Shown piece by piece: positions 37,707 to 45,962 of a stretch of DNA of 64,000 nucleotides. Source of the DNA: an uncultured Bacteroidota bacterium. GTDB taxonomy: Bacteria > Bacteroidota > Bacteroidia > Bacteroidales > VadinHA17. The notes below the pieces were generated by a model that searched no databases, was not told the origin of the DNA, and saw only the letters and a program-made list of their open reading frames with translations. A program made the translations under genes and the position numbers. The stretch's first letter is position 1; each line of letters opens with the position of its first letter. The DNA is taken from NCBI GenBank assembly GCA_903824785.1, contig CAIJYD010000022.1, positions 19,597-83,596 of the forward strand, in the 5' to 3' direction.

Positions 37707-38252
37707 ATGAAAAAAACAATTATTCTTTTCGCAGCTGTCTTAATGATAGCAGGTTTTTCAACCAAAGCAATTGCACAGACATCCGCAACAGTAACAGGAA
37801 CAACAGCAGGAGCCCAGCTGATTATCCCAATGGCAATTGGCCAGGATTCTCCATTACATTTTGGAACAATAAATTTAGTTGCAGGAGTTGGTGGTACAGT
37901 TGTTCTTTCAACAGTAAATGCAGCACGCTCTTTCACAGGCGGTGTTGTAGCATCTGCCGTAACACCGTTAGCTACAAATGCAGCTTACCATGTTACCGGA
38001 ACTAAAAATGAATCTTATGCACTCACCCTTCCAGCTACTATTACAGTAACTGAAACTGTAGGAAATTCAGCAAGCATGGTAATCAGCGATCTGAAAGCCC
38101 GTTTCCTTGGAGCCGCTGATGACGCAGTAATAAGTACTCTTAGTGCAACCGGAACTGACAGCTTTACTGTTGGTGGTACACTGACTGTTTCACCATCACA
38201 GGTTGGTGGAATTTATGCAGGTGCGTTTAATGTTACTGTAGATTATAACTAA
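37707..38252 (+). CDS. DUF4402 protein, candidate major fimbrial subunit
   Basis: 181 residues with a clear signal peptide ('AVLMIAGFSTKAIAQ'). The mature part is an all-beta DUF4402 domain: 'DSPLHFGTINL', a Gly-rich 'GVGGTVVLS', 'YALTLPATITVT', and a C-terminal 'VGGIYAGAFNVTVDYN' strand. DUF4402 proteins resemble the spore-coat-U-type subunits of archaic chaperone-usher pili (family knowledge, moderate certainty). It is first in the operon, directly behind the sigma-54-type promoter and followed by a strong terminator, the arrangement expected for an abundant subunit. Downstream genes encode a chaperone, a second DUF4402 protein and an usher-like barrel. Confidence 0.85.
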   Translation: MKKTIILFAAVLMIAGFSTKAIAQTSATVTGTTAGAQLIIPMAIGQDSPLHFGTINLVAGVGGTVVLSTVNAARSFTGGVVASAVTPLATNAAYHVTGTKNESYALTLPATITVTETVGNSASMVISDLKARFLGAADDAVISTLSATGTDSFTVGGTLTVSPSQVGGIYAGAFNVTVDYN

Positions 38253-38265
38253 TAATAATTTTGGA

Positions 38266-38308
38266 AAAAAGGGGAGTGCCAGGGTTACCGGCATCCCCTT
38301 TATTTTTT
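38266..38308 (+). terminator. Strong hairpin terminator after the first fimbrial subunit gene
   Basis: AAAGGGGAGTGCC pairs with GGCATCCCCTTT (one bulge) and is followed by a T-rich run. It lies only ~15 bp after the subunit stop and before the chaperone gene, so it could attenuate transcription into the assembly genes. Confidence 0.8.
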
Positions 38309-38569
38309 AAGAAAAGTGCTTATTCAGAATAAAATTTAAAGAAAAAAATGACCACTGAATCGAACATAAACAGAAACGGAATACTTTTGGGAGGGTTTTT
38401 CAGGAATGTAAAGTCACATAACAGTAAGATGTCCAGCAATGTTTGTTTCTTTGCAGCGGGAAACATTTTAAAAGTGATGAACCGAGCATGTTTAACTAAA
38501 AACGCAAACCCGGATGAGCAAAATGAACATGAGAGCTCCATCCGACCTTTTAAAAATAATTTTGTGCGG

Positions 38570-39397
38570 ATGAAAATAAAACTTTTATTTATTCTTATAA
38601 CATTTTCGGCTTTTAACTTTCAGGCAGAAGCTCAGGGCGATCTGCTGATAACACCCAAAAGGGTAGTCTTTGAGGGAAGCAAGCAAAAAGAGGGTCTTAG
38701 TCTGGTGAATATTGGAAAAGATACAGCAACATTTTCTATCTCTTTTGTACAAAGAAACATGAATGAGGACGGTAGTTTTGTAACTGTTAATAAAAGTGAT
38801 TCAGGACAAATGTTTGCTGATCCTTATCTTCGGATCTTTCCGCGCACCGTGACTTTAGCCCCGGGAGAACCTCAGGTAATAATGTTACAGTGCAGACGCA
38901 AGCCTGATATGAAGGCCGGAGAATACAGGTCACATTTATATTTCAGATCAGAAGTAAGCAATAAACCACTCGGAATGGGGAAAGCCGGGAAGGATTCCAA
39001 AACAGTAAGTGTTCAGTTAACGCCGGTATTCGGTTTGAGTATTCCAATTATAATTCGTTCAGGCGAGGTTAATGTAAGCGCCACCCTAAGTGATTTAAAA
39101 CTTGAAATCCAGGGCGAGAAGGAACAAATCCTTAAGCTCACCATAAACAGAACAGGCAATATCTCGATATATGGAAATATAACTGTAGAATATATTCCAC
39201 TTAGCGGGAAATCATATGAAATAGGAGCAATAACCGGAGTAGGAGTTTATACAAACATTACAAAGCGGAATGTTTCCATTAAGTTAAACAATCCGTCAGG
39301 CAAGCCGTTAAAAGGGGGAAAGCTTAAAGTGCTTTACACAGGTCCTGAAGAGGCCAAATATCCTCTTTATGATGAAGAGGAAATGGTAATTAAATAG
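38570..39397 (+). CDS. PapD-like periplasmic fimbrial chaperone
   Basis: I prefer ATG 38570 (275 aa), which opens into the signal peptide 'MKIKLLFILITFSAFNFQAEAQ'; the ORF-track start at 38348 adds 74 residues that look non-coding. The mature protein has two Ig-like domains in PapD order: 'LLITPKRVVFEGSKQKEGLSLVN', 'DPYLRIFPRTVTLAPGEPQVIMLQ', 'AGEYRSHLYFRSE' and 'VQLTPVFGLSIPIIIRSGE', matching the strand pattern of fimbrial chaperones (R-x-V/I-F-x4-+-x3-L-x-L-x-N; P..+.+.PG..Q.++.+). It would cap subunits by donor-strand complementation in the periplasm. Placed between a DUF4402 subunit and the usher-like gene. Confidence 0.82.
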   Translation: MKIKLLFILITFSAFNFQAEAQGDLLITPKRVVFEGSKQKEGLSLVNIGKDTATFSISFVQRNMNEDGSFVTVNKSDSGQMFADPYLRIFPRTVTLAPGEPQVIMLQCRRKPDMKAGEYRSHLYFRSEVSNKPLGMGKAGKDSKTVSVQLTPVFGLSIPIIIRSGEVNVSATLSDLKLEIQGEKEQILKLTINRTGNISIYGNITVEYIPLSGKSYEIGAITGVGVYTNITKRNVSIKLNNPSGKPLKGGKLKVLYTGPEEAKYPLYDEEEMVIK

Positions 39398-39440
39398 GAA
39401 TAAACGATAGTTAAACAATATAGTTTATTAATCATATCTC

Positions 39441-39686
39441 ATGAAAACGCAGCTTTCCAATAAAAAGAGGTTTTACAAATTTCTCTCCGACAATGATGCT
39501 CTCATTGAGTGGAGCAGAAATATCAGAACCGTTGGAAAAAACAGTAACTTCCTGTTTAGCCGAATTGGAGTATATGATTACATTGACGAAGCTTTTACAT
39601 GGGACTCTACACCGGAAGGGATTGAGTTCTGGAGCACTATTTATTCTAAATGGGCAGCAGAGAACGATCAGCTCAGACTAAGATAA
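39441..39686 (+). CDS. Small hypothetical protein in the fimbrial operon
   Basis: 81 residues, no signal peptide, basic N-terminus ('MKTQLSNKKRFYKFLSDND') and several aromatic residues ('DEAFTWDSTPEGIEFWSTIY'). I do not recognise the family. It is probably real because it sits in line between the chaperone (44-bp gap) and the second DUF4402 gene (31-bp gap) with no better ORF there. A cytoplasmic role, perhaps regulatory, is possible but unsupported. Confidence 0.6.
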   Translation: MKTQLSNKKRFYKFLSDNDALIEWSRNIRTVGKNSNFLFSRIGVYDYIDEAFTWDSTPEGIEFWSTIYSKWAAENDQLRLR

Positions 39687-39717
39687 CCAGAGGAAAGAGA
39701 AAAAAACAAAAGAACAA

Positions 39718-40239
39718 ATGAAAGCATTGCACGGAAATATAAGGAGTCAGAGATTGTTACTGACAGTCGCATTCCTCTTCATTTGTATCAGCTTCTCATT
39801 TTCGCAACCAACATTACCACAACGGTCATTAACCGTAACTGCTACTCAACCAATACATTTCGGTACATTTTGTTTAACAGGAGGAGCCGGTGGTTCGGTT
39901 ACTGTAGGTTATGACGGCAGCAGAACGGCAATCGGGAATATTGTGCTTTTGCCAATTTCTCCCATTGCTCAGCCTGCAATCTTTGAAATTAAACTTTGTG
40001 AAGGCAGGAATGTAACTATCACTTTTTCTGCAACTACAATTCTAACCGGAAGTGACGGCGGTTCGCTTACACTTGAGATAGGGCCTACAGAAAAAGGATT
40101 GAACGGAGGAACATTTGCTACTAACAACGATTGTAATTTTGTCACGACTTTACGGGTAGGAGGCACTCTTCAGATCCCCGGAAATTCCATCCCCGGAACA
40201 TATACAGGAAGCTTCGATATGACCTTTAACCAGGAATAA
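39718..40239 (+). CDS. Second DUF4402 protein, candidate minor or tip subunit
   Basis: 173 residues with signal peptide ('LLLTVAFLFICISFSFSQ'). It shares the DUF4402 pattern of the first subunit: 'TQPIHFGTFCLTGGAGGSVTV', 'FEIKLCEGRNVTITF', 'LRVGGTLQIPG' and the final 'PGTYTGSFDMTFNQE' strand. Unlike the first subunit it has three cysteines in the mature part (FCLTG, KLCEG, NDCNF), so at least one disulfide could form. Its stop overlaps the usher-like start (TAATG), indicating translational coupling. It could be a tip adhesin or initiator subunit (inference). Confidence 0.83.
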   Translation: MKALHGNIRSQRLLLTVAFLFICISFSFSQPTLPQRSLTVTATQPIHFGTFCLTGGAGGSVTVGYDGSRTAIGNIVLLPISPIAQPAIFEIKLCEGRNVTITFSATTILTGSDGGSLTLEIGPTEKGLNGGTFATNNDCNFVTTLRVGGTLQIPGNSIPGTYTGSFDMTFNQE

Positions 40240-43200
40240 TGATCACGCTCAATTACGTCGGTAGAGTTAAAAAATACTGCATGCTTATTGGGCATCTCCG
40301 GTTCGCGTCACAGCTTAAAACATCATTACTTCTGTTTATTTTGCTTTTCCCCACACTGCTTAAGGTAAATGGGCAGGATGTCAATACGGAAGAAAATATA
40401 AATAATTCTGCTATTTACGACCAGATTCCTGTCAGTGTTATGATTGAAGGGGTCGGAACTTTCACTGTCGATGTTTTATATACCAGTAATGATCTGCTCT
40501 ACATTAATATTGAAGACCTGTTCAATAATCTGAAGATTCCCTGCAAAACGGCGAAAAATGGTGAGAGTTTTAATGGTTTTATTGAAAATGAAAGCAAAAC
40601 TTATTCTATAGAATTCAATTCAGGAGTAATAAAAGTCGGCGACAGAATAATTAATTATAAAAACGGGCTTATAAAAGAGGCAGGCTCCTTCTATTTGGAA
40701 TCTTCATTGTTTGCAGAAGCTTTCGGAATTAACCTCTCCTTTAATTTCAGAACTCTTTCAGTAATCTTAAAATCGAATTTTGAGTTGCCGGTGGTTAAGC
40801 AACTCAGAATCGAAAAAATGGAAAAAAATATTTCGAAGTTAAAAGGCGATATTATTTCAGATACAATTATAAAAAGAAACTATCATTTATTTAAGGCAGG
40901 CACATTAGACTGGGCAGCAGCCTCCTTTCAGACATGGAATGGGACAACTGATAATCGTCTTGGACTTGGCATCGGAACCGAATTTCTGTACGGAGAAGCT
41001 GACGTATCAGTTAATTATTACGATCAGTATAAATTTGATAACCGGCAGCTCCAGTACCTCTGGCGCTGGGTTGACAATGATAAACGCATTATTAAACAGG
41101 CACAGGTTGGAAAGATATCCAATCAGACTATCGCATTTATTAATTCACCTGTACTTGGTGCCGTTATCAGAAATTCTCCGACAACTGTAAGAAAAGCTAA
41201 AGGGTTCTACACAATAAATGAATTTACTGAGCCCAACTGGACTGTAGAGCTTTATATAAATAACATCCTTGTTGACTATACAAGGGCCGATGCTTCGGGT
41301 TTGTTTTTATTCAAAGTTCCGATTGTGTATGGCTTTACTACCCTGAAACTAAAATTTTACGGTCCGATGGGAGAAGAACGTACCGAAGAACGTACGATGA
41401 ATGTTCCTTATACAATTATGCCGGTTAAGCAGTTTGAATACAGCCTGGCAGGCGGTATCGTTCAGGATACAACTCACAGCCGGTTCGGGAAAACGGAGTT
41501 CAATTATGGGGTAAACCGCATTTTAACAATTGGCGGAGGATTGGAGTACTTATCTTCAATTACAAACGGAGATTTAATTCCTTATGGGAGAATTACTATG
41601 CAGCCATTCAGCGCTTTGACATTGAACGCAGAATATTCTCACGGAGTTAAAAGCAGAGTGTTGCTTGACTATTATTTTATCAAAGATGCTTTATTAGAAC
41701 TGGATTATGCGAAATATGTAGAAGGACAACTTGCTACACGCTTCAATTCTCTTGAAGAAAGGAAAGCAAAACTGTCTATCCCATTCAGATTCAAAAAGAT
41801 TATAGGATTTACAAAGCTTGATTATATGCAATATGTATATAAAACCTTTAATTATAATCAGGTTGCAGCAATGATTTCAGCGTATTACAAGCAGTTTAGC
41901 GCCAATTCATCATCACAGCTCAACTGGTTAAACGGGAAACCGGCATTTCTTACCTCCGACCTGGCACTTTCTTATCGGCTGAAGAATGGATTTAATCTGC
42001 GCTCATCAGCCCAGTTTAATGTTGCTGGTGGCAAAATGATCAGGTATAAGGCAGAAGTCGAAAAAAGAATTCCAAAAGGTTTTATTTCAGGTTCATACGA
42101 AAGAAATGTCCTCTTTAAAGATAATTTTGTAACTCTGAATTTCAAGTACGATTTGAATTTTGCACGAACAAGTGTCTCGGCTTCACACAATAATGGTAAT
42201 TTCTATACCTCCCAAAGCGCCCAGGGAAGTATGGCCTTTGGCAGCGGTAATGGGTATGTTTATAAAAGCAATAACTCATCAATAAGCAAAGGCGGAATAT
42301 CTGTCTATCCATTCTATGATGCAAACAATAATGGGGTCTTCGACAAAGACGAACACATGGTGAAATTGAATACAGTAAAAATATTCGGTGGAAAAACAAT
42401 TTTCAGCAAACAGGATTCAATAATACGTATTGCCGATCTCAATGCATTTGTAACTTATAATATGGAATTCAGCGACATCGATCTGGAGAATTTCTCATGG
42501 CGCTTTAAAACTAAAAAGTATCAGGTGCTTATTGATCCAAATCAGTTTAAAAGAATTGATGTGCCAGTTATTACTGTAGGAGAGGTTAGCGGGATGACAT
42601 ATATTGACGGTGAAAATACATTAAAGGGAATTGGAAGGATTCTTGTAAAATTCTATAAAAAAGATAGTGATAAACCTGTAGCAGAAGCACTTTCTGAATC
42701 TGACGGATATCTATATTATATGGGGTTTGAACCAGGAGAGTATGTTGCCCGCATTGATTCGGCTCAGTTGAGCAACCTTAACTTTTCTGCTGATCCCATG
42801 CAGGCCTCTTTTAAAATAAATGCTCTGAAAGATGGAGATATTATTGAAGGCCTTAGTTTCGTCCTCAGCCCGATATCAATGATTGCAGAACAGAAAACTG
42901 ATTCTGCCGATCTTAATGCCTTGGGTCTTAATGTCAGCGAATCGGAAGTATCAGAAAAAAACCGGGGAAAAGAAACGGTTGTTTATATGGGCAATCTTGA
43001 TCTGAATGCAGGTCCTTATTTTGTACAGGTTGGTGCTTTCAGAAAAGAGGATAATGCAAAACGGCTTTATAAGAAACTCTCGGTCGGAATACAATATCCC
43101 ATAGGAGTAATTATTGAAGATGGTTACTACAAAGTGCGGTTAGGATATTTCAGTTCAAAAGAAGGCTCTGCTGCCTGCTCAAAAGTAGTATTAAGACGAG

Positions 43201-43241
43201 GACTTCCCTTATTCCGGGGAAGGAACCGAAAACAGCCATAA
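40239..43241 (+). CDS. Usher-like outer-membrane protein with C-terminal SPOR domain
   Basis: 1000 residues with an N-terminal signal region. Residues ~60-190 form an usher-like N-terminal domain ('LLYINIEDLFNNLKIP', 'FELPVVKQLRIEKMEKN'). A long beta-strand-rich barrel follows, containing the usher plug/Ig-like segment 'WTVELYINNILVDYTRADAS' ... 'LKLKFYGPMGEERTEERTM' (about 325-385). Near 694 a calcium-binding-like 'PFYDANNNGVFDKDE' segment begins the C-terminal Ig-type domains. The last ~75 residues are a SPOR domain ('YFVQVGAFRKEDNAKRLYKK', 'YKVRLGYFSSKEGSAAC'), which binds denuded peptidoglycan in other proteins. It could secrete DUF4402 subunits across the outer membrane. Start overlaps the upstream stop by one base. 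Confidence 0.75.
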   Translation: MITLNYVGRVKKYCMLIGHLRFASQLKTSLLLFILLFPTLLKVNGQDVNTEENINNSAIYDQIPVSVMIEGVGTFTVDVLYTSNDLLYINIEDLFNNLKIPCKTAKNGESFNGFIENESKTYSIEFNSGVIKVGDRIINYKNGLIKEAGSFYLESSLFAEAFGINLSFNFRTLSVILKSNFELPVVKQLRIEKMEKNISKLKGDIISDTIIKRNYHLFKAGTLDWAAASFQTWNGTTDNRLGLGIGTEFLYGEADVSVNYYDQYKFDNRQLQYLWRWVDNDKRIIKQAQVGKISNQTIAFINSPVLGAVIRNSPTTVRKAKGFYTINEFTEPNWTVELYINNILVDYTRADASGLFLFKVPIVYGFTTLKLKFYGPMGEERTEERTMNVPYTIMPVKQFEYSLAGGIVQDTTHSRFGKTEFNYGVNRILTIGGGLEYLSSITNGDLIPYGRITMQPFSALTLNAEYSHGVKSRVLLDYYFIKDALLELDYAKYVEGQLATRFNSLEERKAKLSIPFRFKKIIGFTKLDYMQYVYKTFNYNQVAAMISAYYKQFSANSSSQLNWLNGKPAFLTSDLALSYRLKNGFNLRSSAQFNVAGGKMIRYKAEVEKRIPKGFISGSYERNVLFKDNFVTLNFKYDLNFARTSVSASHNNGNFYTSQSAQGSMAFGSGNGYVYKSNNSSISKGGISVYPFYDANNNGVFDKDEHMVKLNTVKIFGGKTIFSKQDSIIRIADLNAFVTYNMEFSDIDLENFSWRFKTKKYQVLIDPNQFKRIDVPVITVGEVSGMTYIDGENTLKGIGRILVKFYKKDSDKPVAEALSESDGYLYYMGFEPGEYVARIDSAQLSNLNFSADPMQASFKINALKDGDIIEGLSFVLSPISMIAEQKTDSADLNALGLNVSESEVSEKNRGKETVVYMGNLDLNAGPYFVQVGAFRKEDNAKRLYKKLSVGIQYPIGVIIEDGYYKVRLGYFSSKEGSAACSKVVLRRGLPLFRGRNRKQP

Positions 43242-43277
43242 CTGATTCTGCAGAAAGGCTGCTTTCAAAGACAAAAA

Positions 43278-43293
43278 GATCCGGAACCGGATC
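43278..43293. promoter_or_regulatory. Palindrome GATCCGG-AA-CCGGATC
   Basis: A perfect 7-bp inverted repeat around AA in the spacer between the usher-like gene and the glycosidase gene. No T-run follows, so an operator is more likely than a terminator. Function unknown. Confidence 0.35.
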
Positions 43294-43419
43294 AATCCTG
43301 ATAAATTTGTTTAACTTGGCTGTTGAGATTCCGGCTTAGTGAAGAGAAAAGGTGGATGGTAGTAAAATGCCGATGGATCGATAACATAAGATTCGGGCTT
43401 TTAACCATAATAGGAAATA

Positions 43420-45897
43420 ATGCGTACCATTTCAATCCTGTTTTTACTCTCTATTTCAGTTTCAGCAAATGCCCAATTTGTGAAACAAGACCCAGCAGCA
43501 AAAATAATTCTGATAGGAGACAAATCCGGTAATCTTCAACTTAAGATTGATTATAGCTTCGGATGTAAGATCAGCGGTGTAAAAATCAAAGGTAAAAATG
43601 TGATCTCCCCGGAAGGAGTATTTACTTCCATCAAAACGGAGGCAGATCTGTTTACTTCGCTGAAATCAAAGCTTCCCGTAGAGGTAATAGCAGGAAAGAA
43701 CAGGCTTGAAGTAAGTAATATTGTCTTTGGAAATGAGAAAATGAGTGTTGCGGAAACATGGATCTTTGTTGCCGGCGAAAAGCAGATCTCATGGGAGATC
43801 AGCCGTCAATATCTGCAGAGCGGCAGGCTTGACAATATGGCCATTCCCGTTTGGAACTTTTCAAGCCTTTCCATCTGGAAGGGAGGGATTCTTAATACCG
43901 GTGGGGTGGTTTGGTGCAAGTATCTTGAGAATAAAGATGATACCTACGGCGTACATACTGATGGCGTTACATTTTGGGAACCTCAGTCGGGCGATGGTTT
44001 CAGGGTTGAGGCATTTTCAGCCACCGGAAATAGTATTGCCTGCTCATTCAGCCATGGCGCTAATGACGGGTTTAAATTTACACAGTATCTCTCTCCATCG
44101 GAACTGGGTCAGCGGTACAACCTGAGTCGCTTTGTAAACGGGAATTCAGATGTTTTTGCTCCCTTCATGGTGAATGAAGGAAAAGCTGATATCTCTTTGG
44201 CTTTAAGTTATGTTGACTATAATAAAGAATACGACAGGGGAACGCTGGTGGGTATTGACGCGATAGCTGTCAGGGAGCTTCTTAATACAACAGGAAGGTA
44301 TGGCGTAGTAGATAAAAATATTGCAGGCGGTAATGGGTGGCGAACAAACTGGAAATGTCTGCATGAACCATTCTTTGCCCAGATAGGCATGGCAGTAGAT
44401 GATAAAAACTATACCAGAAACTTTTCATCAACCCTCGATCAGGAAAGAGATTTAGCCATTGAAAAGGATGGCAGGGTACTGGCTCGCTGGCATAACGTAC
44501 CTGAAGCTGAAAACAGCAACTATAATTACAAAACAGGTTATTACGATGCCCCATGGGGATACACGGTTGACGCTCAGCCGGGACAGATAATCAATACAGC
44601 CGGGCAATTCGACCAGAATGGAGACCTTGTTTGGCTGAAGGCACATAAACTCAGCTGTGAAAAGGTTTTAGACTGGCTTATTAAACGAGATTCCAACAAT
44701 AATGGAATCTTTGAAATGCTCAATAATAATACCGGAGAAAAAAAGTGCAGCGACTGGATTGATGTAGTATGGGCAAGCTTCGAAAATGCCTTTGTGAATG
44801 CACAGATGTATGAGGCTTTGAATCTCTGGGCAGATTGCGAACTTGTTCTTGGTGACAAAGAGAAAGCCGGTTATTACCTGAAGGTCGCTGAACACCTGAA
44901 AAACACTTTTAATCTCTCTGTGAACGATGGTGGCTTTTGGTCTCCCGAGAAAAAGCAATATCTCTACTGGAGAGACAAAGATGGTTCCATGCATGGCGAT
45001 AATCTTGTCACCCCGCTCAATTTTGCCGCTATTGCCTTTGGTATATGTGATGATCCCGGGCGGATCAAAGTGATACTGGATCAGATAGAAACCAAAACAA
45101 AAGCAGAAAACCTGTTTCACTGGCCTCTCTGTTTTGAATCTTTCAGACTGGAGGAGGTTCATCCTCCTGCCAACTGGCCTTTTCCAAACTACGAAAATGG
45201 GGATATCTTTCCAACATGGGGTTATCTCGGAATAAGATCTTATGTGAAGTACGATAAAAACATTGCGATAAAATATATCAAGAACATTCTTCTACAATAC
45301 AACAAAGACGGACTTTCATCACAGCGTTTTAGCCGGATTACACAAAAGGGTATAGGCGATGATATTTTAGCAGGTATATGCACTACAATCACTGCTCTTT
45401 ACAGGGATATATACGGAGTCAGGCCTAAATGGAACAGAATGGGTCTGGAGCCGGCAATGGTAACTGAACTTAATGGTACAGAATTCAGATATACCTTGCG
45501 CGACACCGTTTACAGCATCAGATTAAGTGAAAACAGTTACCAGATAACAACCAATCGGTTTATAGTAAAAAGCAATTGCAGTTTCGGCGTCAGCATGTCA
45601 GGAAATACTTTACTTTACTATCCTGATAATTTGAATATTGCAGCATTATCGGTAGCGAACACAGGTAAGTCCCCGGTAAATATAGAAGTTTTGGATTGGA
45701 ATAAAACCGTGCACAACTGGACGCTTAAAACTAAAGGAAACTACAGGTTCCGGCTTTCAGAATTAAAACCAGACTCATCATACAACCTGATTGTGAACGG
45801 GGAAATAAGGAAATCTCTTCGGGCTGATGCCGAAGGAATAGTAAGATTTGACTACAAATGCCAGATTCCAACATCTTTCAGTATTAAAGATTTATAG
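43420..45897 (+). CDS. Secreted (alpha/alpha)6-barrel glycosidase, family not assigned
   Basis: 825 residues with a short signal peptide ('LFLLSISVSANAQ'). An N-terminal beta-sandwich (to about 270) leads into a six-hairpin helical barrel with many aromatic/acidic motifs: 'GYYDAPWGYTVDAQPGQI', 'DSNNNGIFEML', 'WIDVVWASFENAFVNAQMY', 'FPTWGYLGIRSYVKY' and 'DILAGICTTITALYRDIYG'. A C-terminal beta domain follows. This plan is shared by GH63, GH78, GH94 and related families; I cannot pick one. The likely acid/base Asp/Glu residues are in the 'CSDWIDVVW' region. It precedes a GH92 mannosidase by 65 bp and probably acts on the same glycan. Confidence 0.7.
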   Translation: MRTISILFLLSISVSANAQFVKQDPAAKIILIGDKSGNLQLKIDYSFGCKISGVKIKGKNVISPEGVFTSIKTEADLFTSLKSKLPVEVIAGKNRLEVSNIVFGNEKMSVAETWIFVAGEKQISWEISRQYLQSGRLDNMAIPVWNFSSLSIWKGGILNTGGVVWCKYLENKDDTYGVHTDGVTFWEPQSGDGFRVEAFSATGNSIACSFSHGANDGFKFTQYLSPSELGQRYNLSRFVNGNSDVFAPFMVNEGKADISLALSYVDYNKEYDRGTLVGIDAIAVRELLNTTGRYGVVDKNIAGGNGWRTNWKCLHEPFFAQIGMAVDDKNYTRNFSSTLDQERDLAIEKDGRVLARWHNVPEAENSNYNYKTGYYDAPWGYTVDAQPGQIINTAGQFDQNGDLVWLKAHKLSCEKVLDWLIKRDSNNNGIFEMLNNNTGEKKCSDWIDVVWASFENAFVNAQMYEALNLWADCELVLGDKEKAGYYLKVAEHLKNTFNLSVNDGGFWSPEKKQYLYWRDKDGSMHGDNLVTPLNFAAIAFGICDDPGRIKVILDQIETKTKAENLFHWPLCFESFRLEEVHPPANWPFPNYENGDIFPTWGYLGIRSYVKYDKNIAIKYIKNILLQYNKDGLSSQRFSRITQKGIGDDILAGICTTITALYRDIYGVRPKWNRMGLEPAMVTELNGTEFRYTLRDTVYSIRLSENSYQITTNRFIVKSNCSFGVSMSGNTLLYYPDNLNIAALSVANTGKSPVNIEVLDWNKTVHNWTLKTKGNYRFRLSELKPDSSYNLIVNGEIRKSLRADAEGIVRFDYKCQIPTSFSIKDL

Positions 45898-45962
45898 GTC
45901 AGGCATGACAAATTTGTATTAAATTTCTCAATTATAAATTAAAGTATTGCGGAGGGAATAAA

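Noticed and set aside
38348-38569. N-terminal extension of the chaperone ORF from ATG 38348
   Set aside because: Its 74 residues look non-coding and precede a good signal peptide starting at 38570, so the later start is preferred.
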